The translations under genes were made by a program, and so were the position numbers. A stretch of 64,000 nt of DNA from Endothia cerciana (lineage: Eukaryota > Ascomycota > Sordariomycetes > Diaporthales > Cryphonectriaceae): contig JALRMH010000008.1 of assembly GCA_026119935.1 (NCBI GenBank), positions 744,001-808,000 on the forward strand, written 5' to 3'. This document shows positions 44,942 to 55,300 of the stretch, one piece after another. A model generated the notes under the pieces. It saw nothing but the letters and a program-made list of their open reading frames with translations, had not been told where the DNA came from and ran no database searches. Within the stretch, counting starts at the first letter, position 1; each line of letters begins with the position of its first letter.

Positions 44942-46124
44942 ATGGTGAGACTCTCAACACTGCTTAGACGCGACAGAGCTAGCTGACACCAATTGTAGTC
45001 GAAACAATACCTCACCGCCCACACGGTGGAGAACGGTACGTCTCTTCAGGTCTTTCCACCCCGCCATCAACCATCGCGGCCAGAATAGCGTCGCTAAATC
45101 TAGATTCTACAGCCCACACGAGCGACATTTTCTCCTTAGCCTCGACGTCCACTGCCCTTCTCACCGGCAGCGGCTCCTCTACTATCAATATATACCGCAC
45201 GACCGATCCCAGCGGCTCCTTTCCGATCTCCCAATCCCTGACGGCCCACAAGCTCGGCACACACCACATCGCGACCTCCCCCCGCGGCGGCGATGGCCGG
45301 ATTGCGGCGAGCGTTGGCTTCGGCGGGGACATCAAAATCTGGCGGAGCGATGCCACCACCGGCGACTGGTCGCTAGACTTCGAGATCTCGCCCTCGGAGG
45401 CCAAGGCCCGGGGTGCGGGCGGTGTCTGGGCGGTCGCGCTCGACAGCCAGGAGAAGTACCTCGCGTGCACATCGCACGACGGCCGGATACATGTGTGGGA
45501 TCTGGAGAGCAAGAGTGTCGTGCAGACGTACGAGACCGGGGGGGCTGGGGCTGGCAGTTTTGGGCTGTGTGTGGATCTGAGCCCTGATGGGAAGCTGACT
45601 GCGAGTGGACACCATGATGGGAGTGTATATGTCTTCAGCAACGAGGTCGGGCATCTAAAGTACTCGCTGTCTGGTAAGTCTCCCCTCGGCCACGAGGTGT
45701 ATGGGAAGGAAGCAAGAGCTGATGGTCCTGCCTAGGCCTCGCAAAACCCGTCCGAGCAGTCGCCTTCTCCCCCGGCAACTCGCGCCTCGCAGCTGCTGGC
45801 GACGCAGGCATCATCGCGATCTACGACGTTCGGAATGGCGAGCACGTCGGCATACTGAGCACCGGCTCTGGATCCTCAGCGTGGATCACCTCCCTCGACT
45901 GGTCCGACACGGGCGAGTACCTGCTGTCGGGGTCCACGGACGGGAAGGTGCGCGTGTGGTCGATCGATCGGAGCGCGTGTGTTGCTACGCACAGCGAGAC
46001 GGACAAGATCCTGTGGAGTGTGCGGTGGTTGCCCAGGAAGAGGGACCATCAGGGCGAGATGTTCTGCACGGCGGGGGCGAATCGGAGCCTCACTTTCTAC
46101 CGGGAGGGTGGGAAGGGTCAATGA
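44942..46124 (+). CDS. SKI8: WD40 protein Ski8/Rec14
   Basis: Four coding exons: 44942-44944 (ATG alone), 44999-45035, 45113-45673 and 45736-46124, giving 329 residues. The splice sites are GTGAGA/TTGTAG, GTACGT/CTACAG and GTAAGT/CCTAG, and the joints give M-SKQYLTAHTVEN-AHTSDIFSL and SLSG-LAKPVRAVAF. Seven WD-type blades are visible, for example GDIKIWRSD, GRIHVWDLESK, GSVYVFSNE, AIYDVRNGEHVG and GKVRVWSIDR. The N-terminal HTVENAH motif and the end FYREGG are typical of Ski8. Ski8 is a subunit of the Ski complex that feeds RNA to the cytoplasmic exosome and, in yeasts, also acts with Spo11 in meiotic recombination. The ATG-only first coding exon is unusual but required for the conserved start. 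Confidence 0.9.
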
Positions 46125-47228
46125 TGACGAGGGTAGAAGCTGTTGGCGCTTGGTGGCGACACATGGGCGACCCAGTCATCTCATGTGGCTGTGGACTAGC
46201 AAATGCTCTGTATGGATATCTTGAGAAGCAAGATAACAGCGGCCTTCTCGTCGACGCACGGACACTATCTGCCGAGTTTGTCTCACACACATCTTCAGGG
46301 CGTGTGGTGTCTGGGACTTTTGCTAGTGGAAAGGGACCGCAACCGCGAGTATGGCAAGTCTATCTTTATCCGGATTAGAGTGAGGAATATTGCGCCTTTG
46401 GGACGGCTTGTCATGGGCCTGTCTGTCTTGTGGTCCACACGACAATAAGAAGAAGGCTGAGAGATTACCGGGGAGTCAAAAGATCGGTGTCAAACCGCGA
46501 GGTTAGGCGATCCGCGGCTCTCAAGGGCCTGATCACCACGTTATAGAGGGGGCGTGCTGGTGGTAGCTACATTATAGCAAGGGGGGGCCAAGAGACAAAG
46601 AAGGGGACCATCCTTCTATGGTCCGTACTGGAAGGATGGCTCTTGTCCATGCAGCTGATTTGCGGTTCTATTCCAAGGAGAGCCTTCAGGTTGAGCTATG
46701 AAAGAACCACTCAGTGCCTAAAACTGGTTTCCCCCGTGGTACGGCGAACATGCGAGGATGTTTTAAATGCAAGAGAATACAGCGATTGGAATTTGTGAAT
46801 TACCAGATCATCATGAGATTTGAGCTAGTCTGCGTTCTTTTCTTTCCTTTTTTTTTCTTTCTGGCCCCCCCTTCGTATCTTTTCCCTTTTCCTACCGTTC
46901 TTGGGGAGGGGGGGTCCCTGCGGAGGGGTCCTGCTTCGACGGTCATGTGCTAGCGTGTCAATTCCGCGCCAACGCGTTGCCGAGCTACGGTGATGCCTGG
47001 CTCTCCAATTCAACTCACCTCGGACTCCCACATCAACGTACTGAAATCGTCTTCTTGCGTGCCACAATTACCTCTGACACCACCTATCCCAACTTCCCAC
47101 GGCTTAGCAGATTTCAGATCAGTATTCCTACTTCCAGAAAGACCTTACCAGCGGGAGATCTTTAGCTGCGTGGCCGACCCACATTTTCTCGTCGACGTCA
47201 TCACACCTTAACGGGCCAGCCTTTCACG
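46125..47228. other. 1.1-kb intergenic region upstream of POLD4
   Basis: 3' flank of SKI8 and promoter of the polymerase subunit. No gene was recognised. It includes a pyrimidine tract near 46,835-46,880 and an ACGCGT box at 46972-46977. Confidence 0.5.
46972..46977. promoter_or_regulatory. ACGCGT (MCB-like) box upstream of POLD4
   Basis: ACGCGT inside AACGCGTT, 257 bases before the POLD4 start codon. As for RFC3, MBF-type G1/S control is possible but unproven. Confidence 0.3.
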
Positions 47229-47919
47229 ATGCCAGCAACCCGCAGATCCACCCGCGGCGCCTCCGCAAAGAACACCGGCAAGCAATCGACGCTCAGCTTC
47301 AACAACAAGGTCACAAAGACTGGTGCCGCAAAGGCTAGTGCCAAGGAGGCTGCCGCAGCTGCCCCGGCTGCCGCAGCCATCTCACCACCCCTCTCAGGCC
47401 CTTCGAAGAAGGTCGTCATCGAGCCCGTGAACGAGGGTGAGAAGGCGGAGGTTCTCGATGTGTTTCCAGAGCAGGAGGAAGTCGGGGAGGCAGCTGCCAG
47501 GGGAGAGAAGTCCCAGGACGAGGTGCGAGCCGAGAAGATGTCCGACCGGCAGATCCAGAAGTACTGGAAGGGGGTCGAGGACGCGCGGATCGCGAGGAGG
47601 GTGCATCAGGAGGAGTTGAGCTTGTCGGAGAAGGTACTGCGTTATTTCGATATTAGCTCGCAGTATGGGGTAAGTCTTGATCGCCAAGATGGCACGCCCG
47701 TCGGGGACAATGAAGGCTTGGAATTTGGACGCTGACGCTCATTAGCCCTGCACTGGGATCCCGCGTATGAAGCGGTGGTACCGCGCCGAGAAGCTCGGTC
47801 TGAACCCACCAATCGAGGTTCTCGCGGTGCTGTTGAAGGAAAAGCAAAAGGGCAATGGCGACATCGAGAGGTCAGCGATGGATCGGCTAATGGAGTCGAC
47901 TGCTATAGGGAGCAACTGA
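47229..47919 (+). CDS. DNA polymerase delta subunit 4 (Cdm1-like)
   Basis: Two exons, 47229-47669 and 47746-47919 (GTAAGT/CATTAG), give 204 residues. The N-terminus has basic residues and a PIP-box-like KQSTLSFNNKV for PCNA binding. After an Ala/Glu-rich linker comes the helical part EKVLRYFDISSQYG, and the junction yields YG-PCTGIPRMKRWYRAEKLGL, the most conserved motif of POLD4/Cdm1. The end is EVLAVLLKEKQ. The subunit stabilises Pol delta and its PCNA contact during lagging-strand synthesis. Together with RFC3 at 9 kb it is the second clamp/polymerase component in the window. Confidence 0.9.
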
Positions 47920-48231
47920 GAGTGGAGTCGAGCGAGCTCATCACGATGCCAGGCAGGTTGGGGGTTTTCAACCCGGGGTTGCCTGACTGGCGACTCCCCT
48001 AAGCCCGGAAGGATGAGCTACGAGACGACGCAGTGCTCTGACCTGGGAAACGTGGAGGGGGATAGTTTTCTTGGGGCTCAAGGAGCTTGCTGCCAGGGTA
48101 TGCTTCTTGCGTGAAACTAATCTCGAGTGAGACCCTTGAGGGCAGCCTCTCGCTGGGTATGAGGACTATGGTCAGATTGTTTCGCAGGCTAGTAAAAATA
48201 CACCTGTGCTGGTCGAAGCTTCGTTGCAGGC
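47920..48231. other. Spacer between convergent genes
   Basis: 312 bases between POLD4 and the QNG1 stop codon. No gene was seen. Confidence 0.6.
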
Positions 48232-49563
48232 TCAGTACCAAATGCTCCTCGTCCGGTGATGCGGGACTGTCTCTTGCCCCTTCGCCTCCAGCTCCTTCAT
48301 CAAATCGTACAGGAAGAAGTCGATCAAGACGGCATTGATCTCAACCTCAGGATGGTTCCGTTTGATTTCTCGCCTGATGAGCTCCACGCACCAGATACTA
48401 CAGGCTTTACTGCTTGTCAGCTCGGATCGCCCAGATGAAAATTATTAAGAAAAGGCTCGAGGAGATCGTCGGAGGCTCACCTCTTAACTGCATCTCCCAA
48501 GTGCCACCACTCTCTATGACCTCCTGCTCCTTGACAGCCGTCATGAGCGGCGGGCTGTACGAGAGGCACCCCATTGTGCTCAAGATCTGTGGCACCCTAT
48601 AGTCCGCAAACATGGTGATCTTGTCGATGTCCCGGAAAGCACCATAGCCCTCGCCCTGGAAGCACGCCCACAGGTCGGCGACCAGGATCTGTGGTCGCTT
48701 GAGGAAACGGATGGGTTTCTTTCGCCCCTGCCACCGGTGTTCATCCCGAAAGCACGAGAAGTCCTCTGCCAGCAGGTTGACGAGACCTGCAGCGGAGCCG
48801 TTGGCAGCGTCGATGCAGTTTGCAAATCTGCAGGAGTATTTCTGCCAGACCACGTCAGTGTTTGGCAAGGCAGCATGATGTAGCAAACCTACCTCGTAGA
48901 GGACCTTGCCAGCTTCTCGCAAGCACGCCAGGCGACGTTCAAGCAGAGGGATCTCCTCATCTGTAGCCGACCGAAACACGTGTCTCAATTTTTCCAGCGT
49001 GCACTCATCCTCGTCCTGCCAAAAATGCGAGTCCGTGATAGGGATACCTGGCAAGTCGAGCTGTCAACGGCCAGTCCCAGGTAGATTGTAAGGCCTCACC
49101 GCCAAAGCAGCGGCCATGTGTGTGCATCTAGCCGTCGCGCCATAGACCAACCTTCGTCGATGGCCCTCTGCAGTGCCGCCACAAGGCTCCAATACCCTGT
49201 CCAGGTCTTGCCCCTGTAGGAGACCGTGAACCTCTTGTCGTCGGGCAACTCGGACCAGAACGAGAAATTGAGCAGGTCCATGGTGAAGATGAAGTTGGCG
49301 GTGCCCTCGTCCTTGGTCTTGGGATGGAGCTCGTGCTCCGACCACGTCGCCGTTGAGTAGGACTTCTCCTGCATCTGTCGGTAGATCGAATTCGCGGCCG
49401 TCTTGCAGGACCACATGTCCAGCGCGACATCAATGGAATTGTCGTAGACGTACTCAGCGCCCTCCAACACGCCGGTTTCTGGCTCGGCGGTGGCGGCAGG
49501 CTGGCCTAGAAAGTGCGCCCGGAGGAGGGCGACGAGTTCTGGGTCGGCCTCATCATCTGACAT
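48232..49563 (-). CDS. QNG1: Queuosine 5'-phosphate N-glycosylase (DUF2419 family)
   Basis: Four exons, 49563-49152, 49047-48893, 48841-48481 and 48404-48232, give 366 residues. Junctions restore AIDE-GIPITDSHFW, KVLYE-KYSCRFANCID and MQLR-ACSIWCVELIRREI. The family motifs are FSFWSELPDDKRFTV, GYWSLVAALQRAID, LKRPQILVADLWACF and DIDKITMFADYRVPQIL, and the protein ends HHRTRSIWY. QNG1 (human C9orf64 relative) releases queuine from queuosine 5'-phosphate so the base can be re-used for tRNA modification. Intron 2 (48842-48892, 51 bases) is in frame and stop-free. The open frame extends 62 codons upstream to 49749, with no acidic residue in the extension. It shares its upstream region with UBA2, which runs the other way. 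Confidence 0.93.
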
Positions 49564-50451
49564 GTTGGAAATGCCTGTCCCGGTAGAACGACTCTGGCAA
49601 GTGCTCAGTGGCTGAAAGGATGAGTGCCTAGGGGATAGAGACCGAAAGCATTGATGTCTCGTGCAGGAGGCCTTTGATATGCGGTTGATTGGTACGCGAG
49701 AAGCTGGAGAAAGGACAGCTTTGACAGGGGCGAGCAATAATGGAGCCAAGCACTGGACATTTAGATCGACATGTGAAGTTGTACTATTGCTCTGAACCCT
49801 CTGATCTTGAACTTTATCATCAACCTGGTCCTCTGCTTCTCATCCCGATACTAGACGGGCATAACCCAGACCTGCAAATCCAGGAGCCAGGCATGCGATA
49901 TCACCACATCTTTCGGCAAACCAATTTCCTCGCCCTGCATTTGCACTTGGGGCTTGCGAGCTCCCTGAAGCTTCCTGGACCCTTGCACGCTAAAGGCGTG
50001 GGCTTGCGGTTCGAGTTACGTCAGCGTGCAAACGATCGGCCTGACCCCTGTGGCCCTGGAGAGGATCCCGTGTGGCACGGGCCACGAACGGTCCTGCTGG
50101 GCGCCAGCTAGGCTTAACTCTTGAGGCTGACGCCCTCCAGAAAGGCACCTTACCGGTACGTACTTACAGTCGGTACCTCGTACACCCACACCCAGCCGTG
50201 CCAGCCTGCGCCAGCCGCCTACGGTAGTCTGGAGGAGCTCTCACATCATACGCACCTGCCTCGACTTGTCGTTGACTGTTAATCGTCACTGGCCAGCCCT
50301 TCCTGCCATTGACCCTTCTCGAGGGTCCAGACTTGCGACACGAACCCCCGCCACGCGCACCTGCTCCCTTTGGATACCCTCCCAACACCAGACCAAGCTA
50401 AGCTTCTCTCCAGGGAAAAGCACATGCGCGTTGAATGCGCCGACCGCGATC
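49564..50451. other. Divergent promoter of QNG1 and UBA2
   Basis: 888 bases. The QNG1-proximal part (49564-49749) may encode an N-terminal extension. The remainder shows only random frames. Confidence 0.5.
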
Positions 50452-53094
50452 ATGAGCGCTCCCGCGGGTGAAGCTCCCACGTCCTCTGCCGCGCCTGCAG
50501 CGGCAGCAGCAACACCTCAGCCTGCCCCTCCTCCTCCTGCAGTCGTCCAGACCACACCTGCTCAAGCAGCCGGTATACAGCAACTGTCGCCCGTCGCGCA
50601 AGCAGGTCCCTTCCACACCGTCCCCGTCACGCCAATCGGCGGCGCTCCGAGCGGCCGAGGTCCGCCTGTACAACGGCAACATGCTGCGCCCACCCGCGAC
50701 ACGTTTAACATGCGAGCGCTTGGGCCTGCTGCCAACTCTCAGGTCAAGAAGGTATGTGCTACACCTCTCCTTTTTCCCCGCTTTGCCTCTTCGTGGGCCG
50801 CCTGGTCGCGGTCTCTACACGTCGACCCCTCGGGAGCTGCTCTGCTCGAACCTCAACCGTCTGCTATGCGATCGCAATGGAGCCGCATGTGTCACTTGAT
50901 GACTTCGACTTCACTATAAGCTCTGCGACCGACCATGCGGCTACTTCCATGGTGCCTGGGGACGATACGCAAACTTTGGAGACCACCGTACTAAGATGTC
51001 TGCAGTCGCGCGTCCTAATGGTCGGCGCCGGTGGCATCGGCTGCGAGCTCCTCAAGAACATCGTCCTACTCGGCTTCGGCGAGATTCACGTTGTCGACCT
51101 CGATACCATCGACCTGAGTAACCTCAACAGACAGTTTCTCTTCCGCCACGAACACATCAAGAAGTCGAAAGCACTGGTATGCGATTAGTAGAATGTGGCC
51201 TCCTGCTATTTGGGTATTGGCTGACAAGGGAGCAGGTGGCCAAGGAGACCGCGCAAAAGTTCGACCCGAGAGTCAAGATCGAGGCACATCATGCAAATAT
51301 CAAGGAGTCTCAGTTCAACGTCGAGTGGTTCCGGGGCTTCAACATCGTGTTCAACGCGCTGGACAACATGGACGCGAGGCGGCATGTGAACAAGATGTGT
51401 TTGGCGGCTGATGTGCCGCTGATCGAGAGTGGAACCACGGGCTTCAATGGTCAGGTTCAGGTGATCAAGAAGGGTGTCACGGCTTGCTACGACTGCACAC
51501 CAAAGGATGCGCCAAAGTCTTTCCCCGTCTGCACGATCAGAAGCACGCCGAGCCAACCCATACATTGCATAGTATGGGGCAAGAGCTACCTGTTGAAGTA
51601 TGATATGCCATGGGAATTTCGGGGACTTCGGCTGACTGTTCACCTGCAGTGAGATGTTCGGCTCCAGCGAGGACGGGGCCGCTTTCGACCACACAGCAGA
51701 CCAAGATAACGCCAAGGAGATCGAGGAGTTGAGAAAAGAGTCTGAGGCACTGAAGAAGATCCGAGGGTCTATCGGCTCGGAAGAATTTCCTCAGCTGTTG
51801 TTCGACAAGGTGTTCAAGGCAGACATCGAGCGTCTGCGTTCCATGGAGGATATGTGGAAGTCGAGACAGCCACCTCAGCCACTGGATTACAACACCGTGA
51901 TGGCTCAAGCTACGGAGGCTCTCGTATCGAAGGATGCCATATTACAGGACGGCCAGAAGGTGTGGACCTTGGAGGAGAGCTTGGTAGTCTTCAACGACAG
52001 CTTAGACCGACTTAGCAAGCGCATGCTGGAGTTGAAGAAGGCACGCGACGGCTCGAGCCCACCGCCCGTGATCGAGTTCGACAAGGATGACGAGGACACC
52101 CTGGACTTCGTTACAGCAAGTGCAAACATCCGGTCGGCCATCTTCGGTATTGACCGGAAGTCTCGTTTCGATACTAAGCAGATGGCGGGAAACATCATTC
52201 CGGCCATTGCCACCACCAACGCCATCGTAGCCGGTCTCTGCGTGCTCCAGGCTTTCAAGGTATTGAAGGGGGAGTATAACAAAGTCAAGGAGGTAAGTTG
52301 TCTCATGCCATGGTGTGTTTTACATGCTCACATTTCCCCCGTAGGTCTTCCTGTCACCATTCACGCAGTCCGTGCCCGCTCGAATCATCGCCGCCGATCG
52401 CCGACGGGAGCCAAATCCGGACTGCCCAGTCTGTAGCGTGTTCCAAACGAGCGCATACGTGGACTTGTCTCGCGCGACACTCAACGACTTCGTCGAAGAT
52501 TTCCTCAGGCTTCAGCTTGGCTACGGCGACAAGGACATCGCTGTTAGCACCGAGGCCGGGATCTTATATGACCCTGACGAGACCGAGAACCTTTCGAAGA
52601 AGCTGTCCGACTTGGGTATGTGAACCACTGTTCCGGCATATGGATCGTATTGACTGACTCTCCACAGGTATCAAGCCCGACACCTTCGTTACTGTTACGG
52701 ATGAGGACGACGCAGAGCCGTTCGTCAACGTCGTCCTCAACATCCAATCGTCGTGAGTCCCCCGCTGTCCATGCCAATTGCAGCCGCTGACTCCCACATC
52801 AGGAAGGAGGAGCAACCCGACAAGCCCGTGAAAGCACCCTGCATTGAGAAGCCTGACATACCCAAGAAGCCCAAGCAGGCGTCTCAGGCAGAGCCGCCCG
52901 TTCCACCCCAACCCAATGGAAAGGGAAAACTGGTCGATGATAGCAACCAGACTCTGAAGCGACCACTCGAAGATGAGACTGACATCCCGGAGGCTAAGAA
53001 AGCCAAGGTAGGCGACTCCGAGCCTAAAAAGGGTGACGGGGTTGTGCTCGTAGATGAGGGCGACGGTGGGGCGATCTTGATCGACGACGACTGA
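50452..53094 (+). CDS. UBA2: SUMO-activating enzyme E1 subunit Uba2
   Basis: Seven exons: 50452-50751, 51006-51176, 51236-51597, 51650-52292, 52345-52615, 52668-52752 and 52803-53094, giving 707 residues. The first intron (254 bases, TACTAAG branch) joins LGPAANSQVKK to SRVLMVGAGGIGCELLKN, the ATP-binding Rossmann motif. DLDTIDLSNLNRQFLFR, the zinc pair CYDC (about 241/244) with its partner CPVC in exon 5, and the catalytic Cys in FPVCTIRSTPSQP (about 256) are all present, as is the C-terminal acidic/lysine-rich tail with KRPLEDE and KKAK (nuclear signal). With Aos1 it activates SUMO. An 85-residue Ala/Pro/Gln-rich extension precedes the conserved core; ATG 50710 (MRALGPAANS) is an alternative start. 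Its stop lies 50 bases from that of the convergent reductase gene. Confidence 0.95.
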
Positions 53095-53143
53095 ACTCAA
53101 ATCTGGCCCAGGAAGTTTTCGTCGAGGCAATATTTGAGCTGAG

Positions 53144-54333
53144 TCAAGGCTCATTTTTCTTCGACCCAGACATGGCAGCAGTCAATCCGCCGTCAATTGT
53201 GAGGACGCAATTGTTTGCATACGGGTTCTGGGCCAAGAAGGCAGCGGCGTCTGCCACCTCTTCGACTCGCCCCATCCGTCTCAACGGAATATGCTGAGAC
53301 AAGGATGGACGGTTAAAGTCTGTCGAGGATGCAAGTGTACATTAGCAACGCGACCCTTGTACCGATACGAGACAATGGAAGACTGGCCGCGGCATGAGGG
53401 ATGGAAAACATAGGGCGAAGGAGTTCTTGGGCCTTCTGGAGAGGGCAATTTCTCATAAAGGTTAAACGAGACGGTCGGTGGATACTTGATGAGAGACCTT
53501 GCATAAAAAGCAGACCAAAGCATACAGAAGGCTCCATTGATGGGTCGTTAATACTCACTCTGAATCATGCCCGTCTCGATATATCCGGGTACAAGAGCAT
53601 TCACTCGTATTCCATATTGGCCCAGCTCGGTGGAAAGGGCAGACGTTAGACCTGCAGGGCACCGATGAGGCTAGGGACGCGAGAGAAGTTTTACCACGAA
53701 GCAGTTTAGACGGCCCAACTTACCCAACAGCCCAGCCTTTGTGGCCGCATAAACCGCCGCACCGGTCCCGCCCCTCATGGCCATGACGCTGGAGACGTTG
53801 ATGATGCTTGGCCCGTCGCCCTCCCAGCACTCTCCACGCCCCAGAGGCTTCATACTCCGCATCATTAGTTTCCCGATGAACTTGCATCCCAGCACGGCGG
53901 ACTTGAGGTTGGTGTCCAGAATGCCCTCGATGTCCTCCACGGTCGTCCTCGACAGGAGCGAGGCCTGCGACGCGCCCGCGCAGTTCACCAGCACGTCGAC
54001 CCTGGCCGGGCCGAAGTTGCCCTTGCCCAGCCTGGCGGCGAGGTCGATCCAGGTCTCGGGGCGGGAGACGTCGCCTTCTACACCGTGATGTGAGGCCGGG
54101 AGTGGCGGTGGTGATGGTGACTCTGACTCCGAGCCTGGAGGGGCAGGTTGGCAAGGGGTTAGAGAGACGACGGGCTGCTCTTCGACGGATTTGGTGGCCG
54201 CGCGCAGTGTCTCTGCGTTGCGGCCCACGAGGATAACGCTGGCGCCGAGTCGCGCGAAGCGCTGCGCTATGGCGAGGCCGATCCCCCGGCTGCCGCCAGT
54301 CACAAGGGCTACCTTACCACGGAGGGATATCAT
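53144..54333 (-). CDS. Short-chain reductase, OAR1-like 3-oxoacyl-ACP reductase
   Basis: Three exons, 54333-53724, 53651-53559 and 53319-53144 (introns 72 and 239 bases), give 292 residues. TGGSRGIG (residues 12-19) binds NAD(P)H; VNCAGA, the catalytic Ser of INVSSVMAM and the YxxxK of YAATKAG are intact. Splicing restores AGLLG-LTSALSTELGQYGIRV, GMIQ-NFNRPS and then RMGRVEEVADAAAFLAQN and CVLTIDGGL, the FabG C-terminus. A Pro/Ser-rich insertion (TPCQPAPPGSESESPSP) sits in the loop after the second strand. Such proteins (Oar1) reduce 3-oxoacyl-ACP in mitochondrial type II fatty acid synthesis. The frame is open to ATG 54486; those 51 residues have many Arg and no Asp/Glu and could be a presequence. 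Other SDR activities cannot be excluded. Confidence 0.85.
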
Positions 54334-55300
54334 GCGGTTGTGGTGGGCCGTGACACACGGGCTGGCTGCTAAGAGAAGGCCTCGGTGGATGATGGGTGGG
54401 TTTGGTGTTGTTGGGAGAGGTGAGAGCCTGATATATCGGATACGGGAAAGTCGATGCTTTTGGTGCATTGGGCACGGCGCAGACAAGCTCAGGTTATGCG
54501 ATAGGAGGAGGGACTACTGTCGTGAAGCCTCCTCAGGGGCACGCCGCTCTTTATCAAGTCACCCTTACACGATATTTCTCTATTAAAGGTAATAGCATCA
54601 CTGCCTATTCTCAGTCCCTCTGAGCATGTGGGTAGGCTCTGGTCAAATCGTCAGTCATGATGTCTTGGTATGCAATTAAACCACATATCCCGCTCTCCCT
54701 GCTGCTCCCAGCTGCTGTTACATAAGCATAAGCGACCGCAGGGTAAAGCAGGTACACGAGAGCCCTGGGGCCCGCGGCCTAGGCCCAGGGACGTTCCCGT
54801 GGGGAGGTGCAAGCCCCACCGCTCCACAGTTTGCGACTCGAAATCAGGGGCTTGCACGCCGGGAAAACCGTGGTCAGGGACTCGACCGCGTCTCCCACTG
54901 TAATCCTCCAGGGCCGCCCTCACACAGCTCTCGGTCCTGCCCAACCCCAGCTGCCGCGCTGTTCCCCCCCTCCGAAGCATGGATTGGCTCTGCACGCTCC
55001 CAAAGCAGCCCATCTGAAAGAATCGACCTCATCTCGTCTTGTCGCAGTAGAGGAGTGGTAGGTTCGCTCCGAGGTCGAGCACCAGCCCTTCGTCACAGTA
55101 TCTAACCCCGTCTCTGGCAGTGCTCTGCTTATCGATACAATTGTGGATCCTCCTTCTTCGTTCCTATCAGGGCTCAAACTACAGCGAGGTCACCCTGGGG
55201 GTTTCCGTCCATGACAACGCGAGGCACCCGTTCCGAACCGTCCAGAGCGTCGAGGGAGATATCGATGATCACATGAGGAGGAGGAACAGGAACGTCGTCC
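54334..55300. other. Divergent spacer of reductase and LCB3 genes
   Basis: About 970 bases (54334-54486 may be coding, see the reductase). Frames up to 126 codons on both strands look random; GC-rich near 54,750-55,000. No gene was recognised. Confidence 0.5.

Noticed and set aside
50860..51005. A frame reading into UBA2 exon 2 that could begin at an ATG near 50878
   Set aside because: Joining exon 1 directly to exon 2 restores the conserved LGPAANSQVKK-SRVLMVG run and a TACTAAG branch site precedes the acceptor, so this is intron.
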